Source of the DNA: Bin52 sp965213935
GTDB taxonomy: Bacteria; Pseudomonadota; Alphaproteobacteria; Thalassobaculales; Thalassobaculaceae
Assembly: GCA_965213935.1 (NCBI GenBank)
Contig: CBDCAO010000011.1
Coordinates: 62,001 to 126,000, forward strand
Reading direction: 5' to 3'
DNA length: 64,000 nt
Within the stretch, counting starts at the first letter, position 1. Each line of letters starts with the position of its first letter. This document shows, piece after piece, positions 43,845 through 52,227 of the stretch. A program made the position numbers and the translations under genes. The notes beneath the pieces were generated by a model. It made no database searches. It worked only from the letters and a program-made list of their open reading frames with translations, and was not told the origin of the DNA.

Positions 43845-44297
43845 TCAGTCTTCGGCGATGTCTTCCGCCCACAGTCCGGGTTGTTCCTCGATGAAGCGGG
43901 TCATGAGCGCGATACAGTCCGGGTCGTCGGCCACGACGACCTCGACGCCACGCTCGCGCAGGAAGTCCTCGTTGCCCCCGAAGGTCGTGTTCTCGGCAAT
44001 GACAACCCGCGGTATGCCGAACTGGACGATGGCGCCCGAGCACATCATGCAGGGCGAGAGCGAGGTGTAGAGGGTCGTGTCGCGGTAGGTGCGTTGACGG
44101 CCCGCCCTGCGCAGCGCGTCCATCTCGCCATGAGCGACGGGATCGCCATGTTGCACGCGCCGGTTCCGGCCCCGCGCGACCACCGTGTCGCCGCGTGCGA
44201 GCACGGAGCCGATGGGACAGCCGCCCTCCTCGAACCCGGTCCGGGCTTCCTCGTGGGCAATGCGCAGCATCCGGTGGTCGATGTCGGTCAGTCTCAT
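43845..44297 (-). CDS. Nucleobase/nucleoside deaminase, FCY1-like cytosine deaminase family
   Basis: This 150-residue zinc enzyme starts at ATG 44297, inside the stop of the preceding deacetylase gene. Zinc-site residues are His56 with Glu58 (AHGEMDAL) and Cys83/Cys86 (SPCMMCSG). GCPIGSVL, RNRRVQHGDP, QFGIPRVVIAENTTFGGNED and the Trp/Glu-rich C-terminus match yeast-type cytosine deaminase rather than TadA. It should hydrolytically deaminate cytosine or a related ring. It is last in the operon with a polyamine-type importer, so the importer's cargo is likely its substrate or a precursor. Confidence 0.85.
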   Translation of the reverse strand: MRLTDIDHRMLRIAHEEARTGFEEGGCPIGSVLARGDTVVARGRNRRVQHGDPVAHGEMDALRRAGRQRTYRDTTLYTSLSPCMMCSGAIVQFGIPRVVIAENTTFGGNEDFLRERGVEVVVADDPDCIALMTRFIEEQPGLWAEDIAED

Positions 44298-45175
44298 CTT
44301 TGCGGTCCTTCGTAATGGGGAAGCCGTTCGGTGCGGATCCGGTGACCGCGGGCGGCGAGCGCATCGAGGTGATCGGCAATGTCCTCGAGCCGGGCGACCC
44401 AGACCTTCCGGGTCGCCATGGTCTCCTCCAGCCACCGCTCGACCAGCCGCCAGCGGGCCAGCCGGCCGGTCAGGAACGGATGAACGATCAGCATGAAGAA
44501 ACCGCCGGCTTCGTACTGCGCCTCGAACTCTTCCCAGAACCCGGCCAGCCCGGCGGAGGGTCCGCGTACCGGCATCATGTAGCCGATTTCGGCATAGTGC
44601 GCGAAGGGCGGCCAGTCGTCCGTTGCCCAGTGGACCGGCATCTCCCACAGCGCGCCCTCAGCGGTGGTCATCCGGTAGGGAATGTCGTCCGCCATCAGCG
44701 AGCTGTCGTAGCGCAACCCGTGTCCGATCGCGAGGTCGATCACCTGCTGCGTGACATTGTAGACCGGTGCGCGATAGCCGCGCGGAAGGCCGCCGCAGAT
44801 GCGCCGGTGCGCATCCAGGGCCTTCTCGAAGGCTTCCGTCTGGGATGGTCCGCGCGTCGTCACCGGGTCCTCGTGGATCCAGCCGTGGTGACCGATCTCG
44901 TGCCCGTCACCCAGGATCGCCTCGATCGCGTCCGGGTAGGTTTCCAGGCACCAGCCCGGTATGAAGAAGCTCTGCCTGATCCCCAGTCGCCTGTAGGTTG
45001 CAAGGATCCGCGGGATTGCGACCGTCGGGCCGTAGCGTCCCATCGAGACCGGGTACAGCCGGTCGAACCCGTCTTCGGGCCTCGCGATGTGGATCAGGCT
45101 GTCGGCGTCCATGTCGAAGGTGATTGCGACGGCACACCGTGCGCCGTCCGGCCAGGGAATGGGGTGCCGGATCAT
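44294..45175 (-). CDS. NodB/PuuE-fold polysaccharide deacetylase family hydrolase
   Basis: This 293-residue protein starts at ATG 45175. Unlike the tandem pair at 18.6-20.4 kb it keeps classical NodB metal motifs: AVAITFDMDADS, GHEIGHHGWIHED (HxxxH), GYRAPVYN and LIVHPFLTG. It lies twelve bases downstream of the ABC ATPase and overlaps the FCY1-like deaminase by four bases. In this setting it may act on a heterocyclic amide, as PuuE does on allantoin, rather than on chitin or peptidoglycan (inference). No signal peptide is present, in line with a cytoplasmic substrate. Confidence 0.85.
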   Translation of the reverse strand: MIRHPIPWPDGARCAVAITFDMDADSLIHIARPEDGFDRLYPVSMGRYGPTVAIPRILATYRRLGIRQSFFIPGWCLETYPDAIEAILGDGHEIGHHGWIHEDPVTTRGPSQTEAFEKALDAHRRICGGLPRGYRAPVYNVTQQVIDLAIGHGLRYDSSLMADDIPYRMTTAEGALWEMPVHWATDDWPPFAHYAEIGYMMPVRGPSAGLAGFWEEFEAQYEAGGFFMLIVHPFLTGRLARWRLVERWLEETMATRKVWVARLEDIADHLDALAARGHRIRTERLPHYEGPQR

Positions 45176-45187
45176 CCGGGCCTCCGC

Positions 45188-46243
45188 TCAGGTCTCGGTC
45201 AGGACATGGCCGGCGTCGGCGGGCCAGCTGAGATGGTACCGGCTGCCGGCCTGCTGGTTCAGCTCGCCCAGCGCACGTTCGGGTATCTGCACCTTCAGTT
45301 CGGTTCCGTCCGCCGCCTCGAGGAACAGGGTCACCGTCGCTCCGACGAATTCCTCCGAGATCAGCGAACAGGGAATTGCGCCGTCGCGGGGCACCTGGCT
45401 GATCTCGACCAGGTCGGCGGCGATGACCAGGGTCGCGGGCCTGCCCTGCGCCGGAAGGCCGGTGGCGGGAAAGGTGCCGAGCGCCGTTTCGATCGCGTCG
45501 CCGCGACTGATGCCGCTCAGGATATTGTTGCGTCCGACGAACTCGGCCACGAAGCGGCTCCCGGGCGTCCGGTAGATTTCCCGCGGCCGGCCGATCTGCT
45601 CCACGCGGCCCTCGGACATGATCACGATCCGGTCGGCCATGGCCAGGGCCTCGGACTGGGAATGCGTGACGTGGACGAAGGTGATGCCGAGCTCGCGTTG
45701 CAGGCGCGTGAGTACGCCCTGCATGCGAATGACGAGGTGGGCGTCCAGCGCCGAGAGCGGCTCGTCCAGCAACAGGATGTGCGGCTCCGTCACCAGGGAA
45801 CGCGCCAGGGCAACGCGCTGGCGCTGCCCGCCGGACAGCGTGTCGACACTGCGCTCGGCGAACGCTCCGATCTCGAGCCGCTCCAGCCATTCCATCGCGC
45901 GCCGGCGCCGTTCGGGGGCGCCGATCCCGCGCATCCTGAGACCGAACTCGACATTCTCGCGGGCATTCAGGAACGGAAACAGCGCCAGCGACTGCCAGAC
46001 CATCGGCGTGTCGCGCTCGTGAACCGGCACGTCGTTCATCAGCCGTCCGCTGATGCGGACCTCGCCCTCGCTCGGCGTTTCCAGTCCGGCGATCATCCGG
46101 AGTGTCGTGGTCTTGCCGCAGCCGGACGGGCCCATGATCGCGATGAACTCGCCCTGTGCGATTTCGAGGTCGAGGCGGTGGACGGCCGTGAAGGCCCCGA
46201 ACCGCTTGACCACGCCTGAAAGAACGACGAGCGGATCCCTCAT
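45188..46243 (-). CDS. Polyamine/iron-type ABC transporter ATPase, PotA-like
   Basis: This 351-residue ATPase starts at ATG 46243, overlapping the permease stop by four bases. Walker A is MGPSGCGKTTTLRM, the signature LSGGQRQRVALARSL, and Walker B ILLLDEPLSALD. A C-terminal TOBE-type regulatory domain follows (about 270-351). This is the spermidine/putrescine-type importer architecture, a subfamily that also transports many other nitrogen compounds. Confidence 0.9.
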   Translation of the reverse strand: MRDPLVVLSGVVKRFGAFTAVHRLDLEIAQGEFIAIMGPSGCGKTTTLRMIAGLETPSEGEVRISGRLMNDVPVHERDTPMVWQSLALFPFLNARENVEFGLRMRGIGAPERRRRAMEWLERLEIGAFAERSVDTLSGGQRQRVALARSLVTEPHILLLDEPLSALDAHLVIRMQGVLTRLQRELGITFVHVTHSQSEALAMADRIVIMSEGRVEQIGRPREIYRTPGSRFVAEFVGRNNILSGISRGDAIETALGTFPATGLPAQGRPATLVIAADLVEISQVPRDGAIPCSLISEEFVGATVTLFLEAADGTELKVQIPERALGELNQQAGSRYHLSWPADAGHVLTET

Positions 46244-47028
46244 GTACGTCCGACCCTGGCGATGAAGAAGAGCTGGGCGAGGACCACCAGCGTCATTGAC
46301 GTGAGGAACACCAGTGACCCGATGGCGTTGACCTGCGGGTCGATATTGCCCTGGACGATCTCGAGGATGATGACCGGCACGGTCTTGTTCAGTCCGCTCA
46401 CGAACCAGGCCACCGCGAACTCGTCGAAGGAAACGGCGGCGGTCAGGCAGGCGGCGGAGATGATGGCGGGCCGGCAGAACGGCAGAATGACCGACCGCAG
46501 CGCCCGCCACTCGGAGGAGCCCAGGTTCCAGGCGGCGGCTTCCAGGTCGGGGTCGATCTGGTGCAGCCGCAGGCGGAGGATCGCCATGGCGAAGGGCGCC
46601 GTCAGCACGGAATGCGCGATGATGATCGACCAGAGCTGGCCCGACGCCCCGATCCAGGACAGCCAGGCGAGCATGGCGAGTGCCATGATGATCAGCGGGA
46701 TCGTCGGCGGCAGCAGGATCAGCGCCAGGTACGGCCCCTTGAAGCGGAACCTGTAGCGATAGTCGGTGTAGGCGGTGGCAAAACCCAGCGTCGTCGCGAT
46801 GACGGACGTCGAGAGCGAGACGATGATCGAGTTGCGGGCGGCCTCGCCGATCTCGGCGTCGGCGAAGATCGTGTCGTACCAGTGGGTGGTAAAGGAGCCC
46901 AGCGGGATCGTCGGGAACCGGTCCGAGTTGAAGGAGAAGATGACCGACGCGACGATCGGCGCGAAAATGAACACGAACACCAGCAGCAGCCAGCCGAGAA
47001 GAAGCCCGGTCGCGATCCGAGCGCTCAT
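46240..47028 (-). CDS. Polyamine-type ABC transporter permease, PotC-like
   Basis: This 262-residue permease is called from ATG 47028 (MSARIATGLLLGWLLLVFVF); a longer in-frame extension upstream lies in the partner gene. Six helices and the EAA loop LEAAAWNLGSSEWRALRSVI are visible. It overlaps the PotB-like gene by four bases (ATGA) and the ATPase gene by four bases. Confidence 0.9.
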   Translation of the reverse strand: MSARIATGLLLGWLLLVFVFIFAPIVASVIFSFNSDRFPTIPLGSFTTHWYDTIFADAEIGEAARNSIIVSLSTSVIATTLGFATAYTDYRYRFRFKGPYLALILLPPTIPLIIMALAMLAWLSWIGASGQLWSIIIAHSVLTAPFAMAILRLRLHQIDPDLEAAAWNLGSSEWRALRSVILPFCRPAIISAACLTAAVSFDEFAVAWFVSGLNKTVPVIILEIVQGNIDPQVNAIGSLVFLTSMTLVVLAQLFFIARVGRT

Positions 47029-47861
47029 GACGCCTGCCGCCTTCGGTAGGCCAGCCAGATGGCGGTGGCGGCGATGGCGAAGAGCGTGAGCATCATCATG
47101 ACCGCGACGACGGCGGCGCGCGGCCATTGCTGGCCGGATTTCGTGGTGTCGATGATCAGTATCGGCAGTGTCGGGGGTTTGGAGCCGCCCAGGTAGTAGG
47201 GCGCCACGAAGTCGCCGAACGACAGGATGAAGCAGAACAGCGCCGCGATGATGAGCCCGGTCTTCGCCAGCGGCACGATGACGGACACCAGCGTGCGCGG
47301 GGGCGAGCAGCCCAGGTTGCGTGCGGCCTGGACGAGGTTCCGGTCGATGTTGGCAAGCGCAAGCGTCTGAAGAATCACGACCAGCGGCAGTGTCAGGGTC
47401 AGGTAGCCGACGACAGTACCGAACGGCGTGTTGAGCATCGTGTAGGGGCCGAACCCGACGGTGCCCAGTCCGGCGTTGATCACTCCTGACTCCGCCAGGA
47501 TCACGTACCAGGAGAAGGTACGGACCAGATAGGACGTGAAGAACGGGATGATCAGCAGGAAGATCACCCAGCGCCGCATCGAGTCCGACACCCGGAAGGC
47601 AAGCGCGAAGGCGGCGGGAAAGGCGACCAGGGTTGCCACCAGCGTGGCCGAGCCCGCCATGCCCAGCGTGTACCAGTAGCTGTCCCAGACGTAGCCCCGT
47701 GTCAGCATCCGGGCCCAGTTCTTGAGCTCGAACGCCTCCTCCATCCGGTAGTTCTTCACCAGAAAGAAGCTCATCGCGATCATGAAGAACAGGGGACCGA
47801 GGAAGAACAGCCCCTGCCAGACGATGATCGGAAGCCGGAAAACGAGTGCGAAGCGGTTCAT
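47025..47861 (-). CDS. Polyamine-type ABC transporter permease, PotB-like
   Basis: This 278-residue permease starts at ATG 47861 (MNRFALVFRLPIIVWQGLFF). Six helices are visible, with EAA loop LVQAARNLGCSPPRTLVSVI. It is 116 bp downstream of the binding-protein gene, with a strong hairpin in that gap, and is coupled to the PotC-like gene. Confidence 0.9.
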   Translation of the reverse strand: MNRFALVFRLPIIVWQGLFFLGPLFFMIAMSFFLVKNYRMEEAFELKNWARMLTRGYVWDSYWYTLGMAGSATLVATLVAFPAAFALAFRVSDSMRRWVIFLLIIPFFTSYLVRTFSWYVILAESGVINAGLGTVGFGPYTMLNTPFGTVVGYLTLTLPLVVILQTLALANIDRNLVQAARNLGCSPPRTLVSVIVPLAKTGLIIAALFCFILSFGDFVAPYYLGGSKPPTLPILIIDTTKSGQQWPRAAVVAVMMMLTLFAIAATAIWLAYRRRQAS

Positions 47862-47938
47862 GGCACGTGCCTGGACATGGTGACCGGCCGTCGCCGGTTC
47901 CGCGCCGTCACGGTGCTACGGGGTTGCCACCGGATGCC

Positions 47939-47964
47939 CCGGGCGCAAGGCTGGCTGCGCCCGG
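47939..47964 (-). terminator. Hairpin between potD-like and potB-like genes
   Basis: CCGGGCGCA pairs with TGCGCCCGG: a 9-bp perfect stem and an 8-base loop. It starts 14 bases after the binding-protein stop on the minus strand. No T-run follows, so it is more likely an mRNA stabiliser or leaky terminator that sets a high ratio of binding protein to permease. Confidence 0.5.
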
Positions 47965-47977
47965 CGTCCCTCCGGCA

Positions 47978-49099
47978 TCAGGCGTTCTTGTATTCGGACC
48001 AGAAGTCGTTCCAGTCCTCAAGCGTCTGGTTGACCGGAATGTTGCGGTAGTGGATGCGGCCTTCCCGGATCAGCGCGATCGGGTCCATCGGGTTCCCGTC
48101 CACCTGGTTGGAACGCCGGGCCTCGGCGCTGTCCGCGGCAACGAGTGCCGCTCGCCCGCCCCTGGTGATGCAGTTGCCGGGATAGGCGGCCATCTGCGCC
48201 GACCTCACCTGACCTTCCGGGCTCAGCATGTACCGGATGAAGGACCTGACGATGTCCGCTTTCGAGGAGTTCTTGCCGATGCAGTAGCTTTCGGTCCACT
48301 GGATGCCGCCCTCCTCGGGAATGACCGAGGCCACCGGCGCGCCGTCCTTTTCCAGGACACCGGTAATCCAGTCGCCGATCCCGCACATGGCCAGCATCTC
48401 GCCGTTCTTCAGGCTGTTGAAGGTGCCGCCGTAGTCGAAGAAGCCGCCGACCTGCGGGCGCAGGCTCATGGTGGTCTCCTGCACCGCCTGCCACGCGGCG
48501 TCGTCGAGATCCCACAGCCCGGCACCGTTGCCGTTGTGCAGGCTCATCATGCCGAGCGACGGCAGGTGCCAGTCAAAATGCCCGACCTTGCCCTTCACCT
48601 CGGGCTTCCAGAAGCACTTGTAGCTCATGGCTTCCTCGGCCGAGATCGCGGTCGTGTTATAGCTGACGCCCAGGTGCCCGAACCGCACCATCATCGAGAA
48701 CAGGGTGTCGCCGTCCCAGTGGCCGGGGAACTTGGCGAAATCGTCGTGCAGCATGTCGTCGAACGGGTAGTCGTTCGCGTCCAGGGGCTCGATGTAGCCG
48801 GCCGCGTTGAGCTGCTGGACAAATTCGGCGTCCGAGAGGATGACGTCATAGGTGCCCGGCGGGGACTGGGCGATGAGCGCCAGCATGTTGTCGCCCCCGG
48901 CATAGTATTTCGGCTTGAACTTCACATTGTTGGCTTCCTCGAAGGCCCCGACGACGTCAGGTTCGCCATGGCCGTACCAGGCGAGCATGTTGATCTCCGT
49001 CGCCGCCGCCCGGGCGGGGCGGACGAATGGGGCACACAGCGCCGTTGCGCCTGTCATCGCGAGCACACTGCGGCGCGTCAGGTTCGATCGTTCGCCCAT
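47978..49099 (-). CDS. Extracellular solute-binding protein, PotD-like, Tat-exported
   Basis: This 373-residue protein starts at ATG 49099 after GGGAGAT. NLTRRSVLAMTGATAL is a twin-arginine signal, with cleavage near ARA-ATE. The mature part begins EINMLAWYGHGEPDVVGAFE and contains YDVILSDAEFV, YIEPLDANDYP and FIRYMLSPEGQ, typical of PotD-like periplasmic-binding proteins. Polyamine-binding acidic residues cannot be confirmed. The downstream cytosine-deaminase-like gene suggests a nucleobase-like cargo. The start is 110 bp from the divergent BtpA-like gene, so one intergenic region controls both units. Confidence 0.88.
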   Translation of the reverse strand: MGERSNLTRRSVLAMTGATALCAPFVRPARAAATEINMLAWYGHGEPDVVGAFEEANNVKFKPKYYAGGDNMLALIAQSPPGTYDVILSDAEFVQQLNAAGYIEPLDANDYPFDDMLHDDFAKFPGHWDGDTLFSMMVRFGHLGVSYNTTAISAEEAMSYKCFWKPEVKGKVGHFDWHLPSLGMMSLHNGNGAGLWDLDDAAWQAVQETTMSLRPQVGGFFDYGGTFNSLKNGEMLAMCGIGDWITGVLEKDGAPVASVIPEEGGIQWTESYCIGKNSSKADIVRSFIRYMLSPEGQVRSAQMAAYPGNCITRGGRAALVAADSAEARRSNQVDGNPMDPIALIREGRIHYRNIPVNQTLEDWNDFWSEYKNA

Positions 49100-49209
49100 G
49101 TTCCGATCTCCCGTCTCCTGTAGATTTCCATTCGTATGCAACCCCGAAAGGCGCCCGGCGGCAAGGAACTTCTTTGACTGTCCGCACGATCTGCCGCAGA
49201 TTCCGCGCC

Positions 49210-49953
49210 ATGACTCGTCACGACTTTCACAAGTACTTCAAGTCGCCGGGCCCGGTGGTCCTGCCGGTGATCCACGCGCTGGACGCGGGGCAGGTACGCG
49301 AAAACCTTCACATCCTGGTCGGCGAAGGTGCCCCGGGCTGTTTCCTGATCAATCATGACTTCGGCGTGGACGCGTTCCTGCCGGTCATTCGCCAGGTCCG
49401 CGCCGCGTGGCCGTCGCTCTGGATGGGGGTCAATTTCCTGGCCGTCACCGGCCGCGATGCGTTTGCGTCCCTGGGCGACCTTGAAGGCGAGGGGTGCCGG
49501 ATCGATGCCTACTGGGCCGACGATGCGCGCATCGACGAGACCGGGCGGGATACGTCGCAGGCCCGCCGGATTGCTGCTGCGCGGGCGGCCAGCGGCTGGT
49601 CCGGGCTGTACTTCGGCGGCACGGCCTTCAAGAAGCAGCGTCCCGTGGACCCGGAGCGCTGGCAGGACGCCGCGCGCGAGGCTGTGCGCTTCATGGATGT
49701 GGTCACGACCTCGGGCCCGGCCACCGGGGAGGAGGCCGGTCCGGGCAAGGTCCGCCATTTCAGGGCTGGCACCGGTGCCGCGCCGCTGGCGCTCGCCTCC
49801 GGGATAACGCCGGAAAATGCCGGAGCCTACGCGCAAGCCGACGCCTTCCTGGTTGCCACCGGGATCAATCGGACGGGCGACTTCTACAGGATCGACTCCA
49901 CCCGGCTGGCACGGCTGATGCGGGTTGCCCGGGAGATCGGCAGCCATGGATAG
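49210..49953 (+). CDS. BtpA/SgcQ-like TIM-barrel protein
   Basis: This 247-residue protein is called from ATG 49210. The BtpA-family flavour is visible in VLPVIHALDAGQVRENL (about 17-33), GCFLINHDFGVDAF (43-56), SLWMGVNFLAVTGRDAF (69-85), a central YFGGTAFKKQ and ALASGITPENAGAYAQADAF near 195. BtpA was linked to photosystem I biogenesis and SgcQ to a sugar locus, but the enzymatic role is unknown. It overlaps the following phosphoribosyltransferase gene by eight bases, so the two probably act on one metabolite. It is divergent from the potD-like gene. Confidence 0.65.
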   Translation: MTRHDFHKYFKSPGPVVLPVIHALDAGQVRENLHILVGEGAPGCFLINHDFGVDAFLPVIRQVRAAWPSLWMGVNFLAVTGRDAFASLGDLEGEGCRIDAYWADDARIDETGRDTSQARRIAAARAASGWSGLYFGGTAFKKQRPVDPERWQDAAREAVRFMDVVTTSGPATGEEAGPGKVRHFRAGTGAAPLALASGITPENAGAYAQADAFLVATGINRTGDFYRIDSTRLARLMRVAREIGSHG

Positions 49954-50599
49954 GGGCTCCCGCGACGACCGGTGGTATCTGAGGCTGATGGCCCCGAATA
50001 CCAAGGGAGACAGGTTCGCCTGGCTGGACCCGACGTCCATCTACATCAACGGGGCCGCGTTTCACCACCTGCTCGACGACCTGCAGGCCGACCTGGAGGG
50101 CATCGAACCCGATGTCGTCGCCGGACTGGACGCCATGGGGTTCGTTCTGGGTGCGGCCCTGGCGGCACGACTGGGAGTGGGTTTCCTGCCCGTGCGCAAG
50201 GCCGGCAAGCTCTGCGTCGATACCGACGCCGTATCCTTTACGAACTACTCGGGCCGGACCCAGCAGATGGAGATGCGCCTGCCGGCCTTCGCCCCGGGCA
50301 GCCGGGTCCTGCTGGTCGACCAGTGGATCGAGACCGGCGGCACGATGGAGGGCGCCATCGCGCTGGTCGAACGCCAGGAGGGCCGCGTCTGCGGCCTGGT
50401 CGCCATTGCCATCGAGACGACACAGCGCACCCGCGCGTTCCGCAGGAACTATCCCTGCGTCTCGGCGGTCCTGCCCGGATCGTCCTGGCAGCGGGAGTGC
50501 GACGCGCAGTTCCTGTCGAGTTTCGAGGAGTACCGGCCGGAACATGCCTTTCCCGCGCCCGCCGGAAACGCCCGTCCACGTTCCCGGGACGGTCTGTAG
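49946..50599 (+). CDS. Adenine-phosphoribosyltransferase-like protein
   Basis: This 217-residue type I PRTase starts at ATG 49946. The PRPP loop is VLLVDQWIETGGTM (121-134), in which the usual second acidic residue is Gln. The flexible-loop region VGFLPVRKAGKLCVDTDAVS and the hood-side GLDAMGFVLGAALA match APRT-like enzymes. It should attach ribose-5-phosphate to a purine-like base. Overlap with the BtpA-like gene and divergence from the transporter/deaminase operon suggest salvage of an imported base. The C-terminal 20 residues look unstructured. Confidence 0.78.
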   Translation: MDRGSRDDRWYLRLMAPNTKGDRFAWLDPTSIYINGAAFHHLLDDLQADLEGIEPDVVAGLDAMGFVLGAALAARLGVGFLPVRKAGKLCVDTDAVSFTNYSGRTQQMEMRLPAFAPGSRVLLVDQWIETGGTMEGAIALVERQEGRVCGLVAIAIETTQRTRAFRRNYPCVSAVLPGSSWQRECDAQFLSSFEEYRPEHAFPAPAGNARPRSRDGL

Positions 50600-51114
50600 A
50601 TCAACCGGCCGGGACCGGACACGGCGCCGGAGCGATACCGCCACAAGACGCTTCCCGCCGGCTGATATGGTGCCCCGCCGGTCAGCTCCGGCCCGTCGGG
50701 CCGTGGGGCGGCTGGCAGTTCGAGAGTCCGACGCATACCGGCCCCGCAGAAGCGTTGCCGACAGGCACCGGATCCCGACGCCCGGTTCGCGAAGCCGCTG
50801 CGTCGCCGCGCGCGTCATCTCCGCGACCCGCCTCGGGAACATGCCGGCACCGTGCAACCGCTGATACGTCTTCATCAACCGGAGGCGGGCGACGATGAAG
50901 GCTCCCGGCTTCGAGTACGGCAGGTTCTCCATCCGGATCGTCCGGACCGCTGCGGAAGGCCCGCAAGCACGTGCCGGGCCGAGCACGGATGAACCGGGGT
51001 TGCCTGACGACAGAACGATGCCTCATCCCGACAAACCGGGCATACTGTTCCGGAGAGTCATTCGTTGAATTCAGGTCAACGAAGCCGGAATGCCCTGGTG
51101 CCCGGGAGACGGAC
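50600..51114. other. 515-bp stretch without a recognisable gene
   Basis: Only short unsupported frames occur between the PRTase gene and the flavin monooxygenase gene. It should contain the promoter of the 51.1-58.7 kb operon. Confidence 0.4.
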
Positions 51115-52116
51115 ATGGAATTCGGAATTACCTTCAAGGGGTTCGTGGAGCCCGATCGGGCGCGTGTACTGGTGAAACAGGCCGAGGATGTTGGGTTCTC
51201 CCACTGCTGGTTCTACGACAGCCACATCCTCTGGCGCGAGAGTTACCCGGCAATGGCCATGTGCATGGAGCACACCGAAACACTCCGTTTCGGCCCGTGC
51301 GTGACCAACCCCAACACCCGCGACTGGTCCGCGGCGGCCTCGCTCTTCGGTTCGCTGGCGCTGCAGTCGGACAACCGTTTCGACATCGGTGTCGGCCGCG
51401 GCGACAGCGCCGTCAGGGTCATGGGCAGGAGGCCGGCGTCGCTGGCCCGGATGGAGGAATTCATCCATGTCGTCCGCGCCCTGGTGCGCGGCGAGGAAGT
51501 CCGGTACGGCTCTGTGCCGCATCCGATGAAGTTCCCCTGGGCAACGGGCTACGAACTTCCGGTCTGGGTTGCCGCCTACGGCCCGAAGGCCCTGGACTCG
51601 GCGGGCCGGGTCGGTGACGGGCTGGTTCTCCAGATCGCCGAGCCCTCGATCTGCAGGTGGCTTGCCGACCAGGCGATCGCGGCGGGCCGGAGCGCGGGGC
51701 GGGACATGTCGGGCTACCGCGTCATGTCCGCCGCTCCGGCATATTTCGGCAGCCGGGAAACCTGCCGCGAGGCGACGCGCTGGTTCCCGGCCATGGTCGG
51801 GAACCACGTGGCCGACATCGTCGAGAGATACGGTGCCGACCGCGAGGACATTCCGCCCTCGCTCACGGCCTATATCGAGGGCCGCAGGGGCTACGACTAC
51901 CTGAAGCACGGACAGAGCGACAACGCCTTCCTCGACTTCATCACCGACGACATCATCGACGGGTTCAGCGTGCTCGGCGAACCGGCGGAACACGTGGCGA
52001 AACTGGAGCAGCTCCAGGCGGCGGGCGTCACCCAGTTCAACATCTATCTCGACAACGGGGACGAGGAAGAGATCATCGCCGAGTACGGCAGGTCGATCAT
52101 TCCGGCATTCCGGTGA
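51115..52116 (+). CDS. LLM-class flavin-dependent oxidoreductase (TIGR03842-like)
   Basis: This 333-residue luciferase-fold protein starts at ATG 51115 (MEFGITFKGFVEPDRARVLV) with GGGAGACGG upstream. HCWFYDSHILWRESYPAMAM, GPCVTNPNTRDWSAAASL and RFDIGVGRGDSAVRVMGRRP are conserved in the CPS_4043-type group, annotated F420-like but probably FMN-dependent in proteobacteria. Members recur beside dihydropyrimidinase and ureidopropionase genes, as here (111 bp upstream of the hydrolase). A role in oxidising a ring or its breakdown product is inferred. Confidence 0.85.
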   Translation: MEFGITFKGFVEPDRARVLVKQAEDVGFSHCWFYDSHILWRESYPAMAMCMEHTETLRFGPCVTNPNTRDWSAAASLFGSLALQSDNRFDIGVGRGDSAVRVMGRRPASLARMEEFIHVVRALVRGEEVRYGSVPHPMKFPWATGYELPVWVAAYGPKALDSAGRVGDGLVLQIAEPSICRWLADQAIAAGRSAGRDMSGYRVMSAAPAYFGSRETCREATRWFPAMVGNHVADIVERYGADREDIPPSLTAYIEGRRGYDYLKHGQSDNAFLDFITDDIIDGFSVLGEPAEHVAKLEQLQAAGVTQFNIYLDNGDEEEIIAEYGRSIIPAFR

Positions 52117-52227
52117 CAAGGCTGCCGCCGGCGCAGGCCGCGCCGGCTCGGACCGACTTTCCGCTTGACCGGCCCAAGGAGCTTGCTAGCGTCGTTTTCC
52201 GGCGTGATCCGTGATTGTGAGGTGCCC

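Noticed and set aside
42694..44379. Long upstream extension of the PEP-mutase-family protein
   Set aside because: The family begins at MTDRHTSRLRALV (43587); the extension is antisense-like and runs into the deaminase gene.
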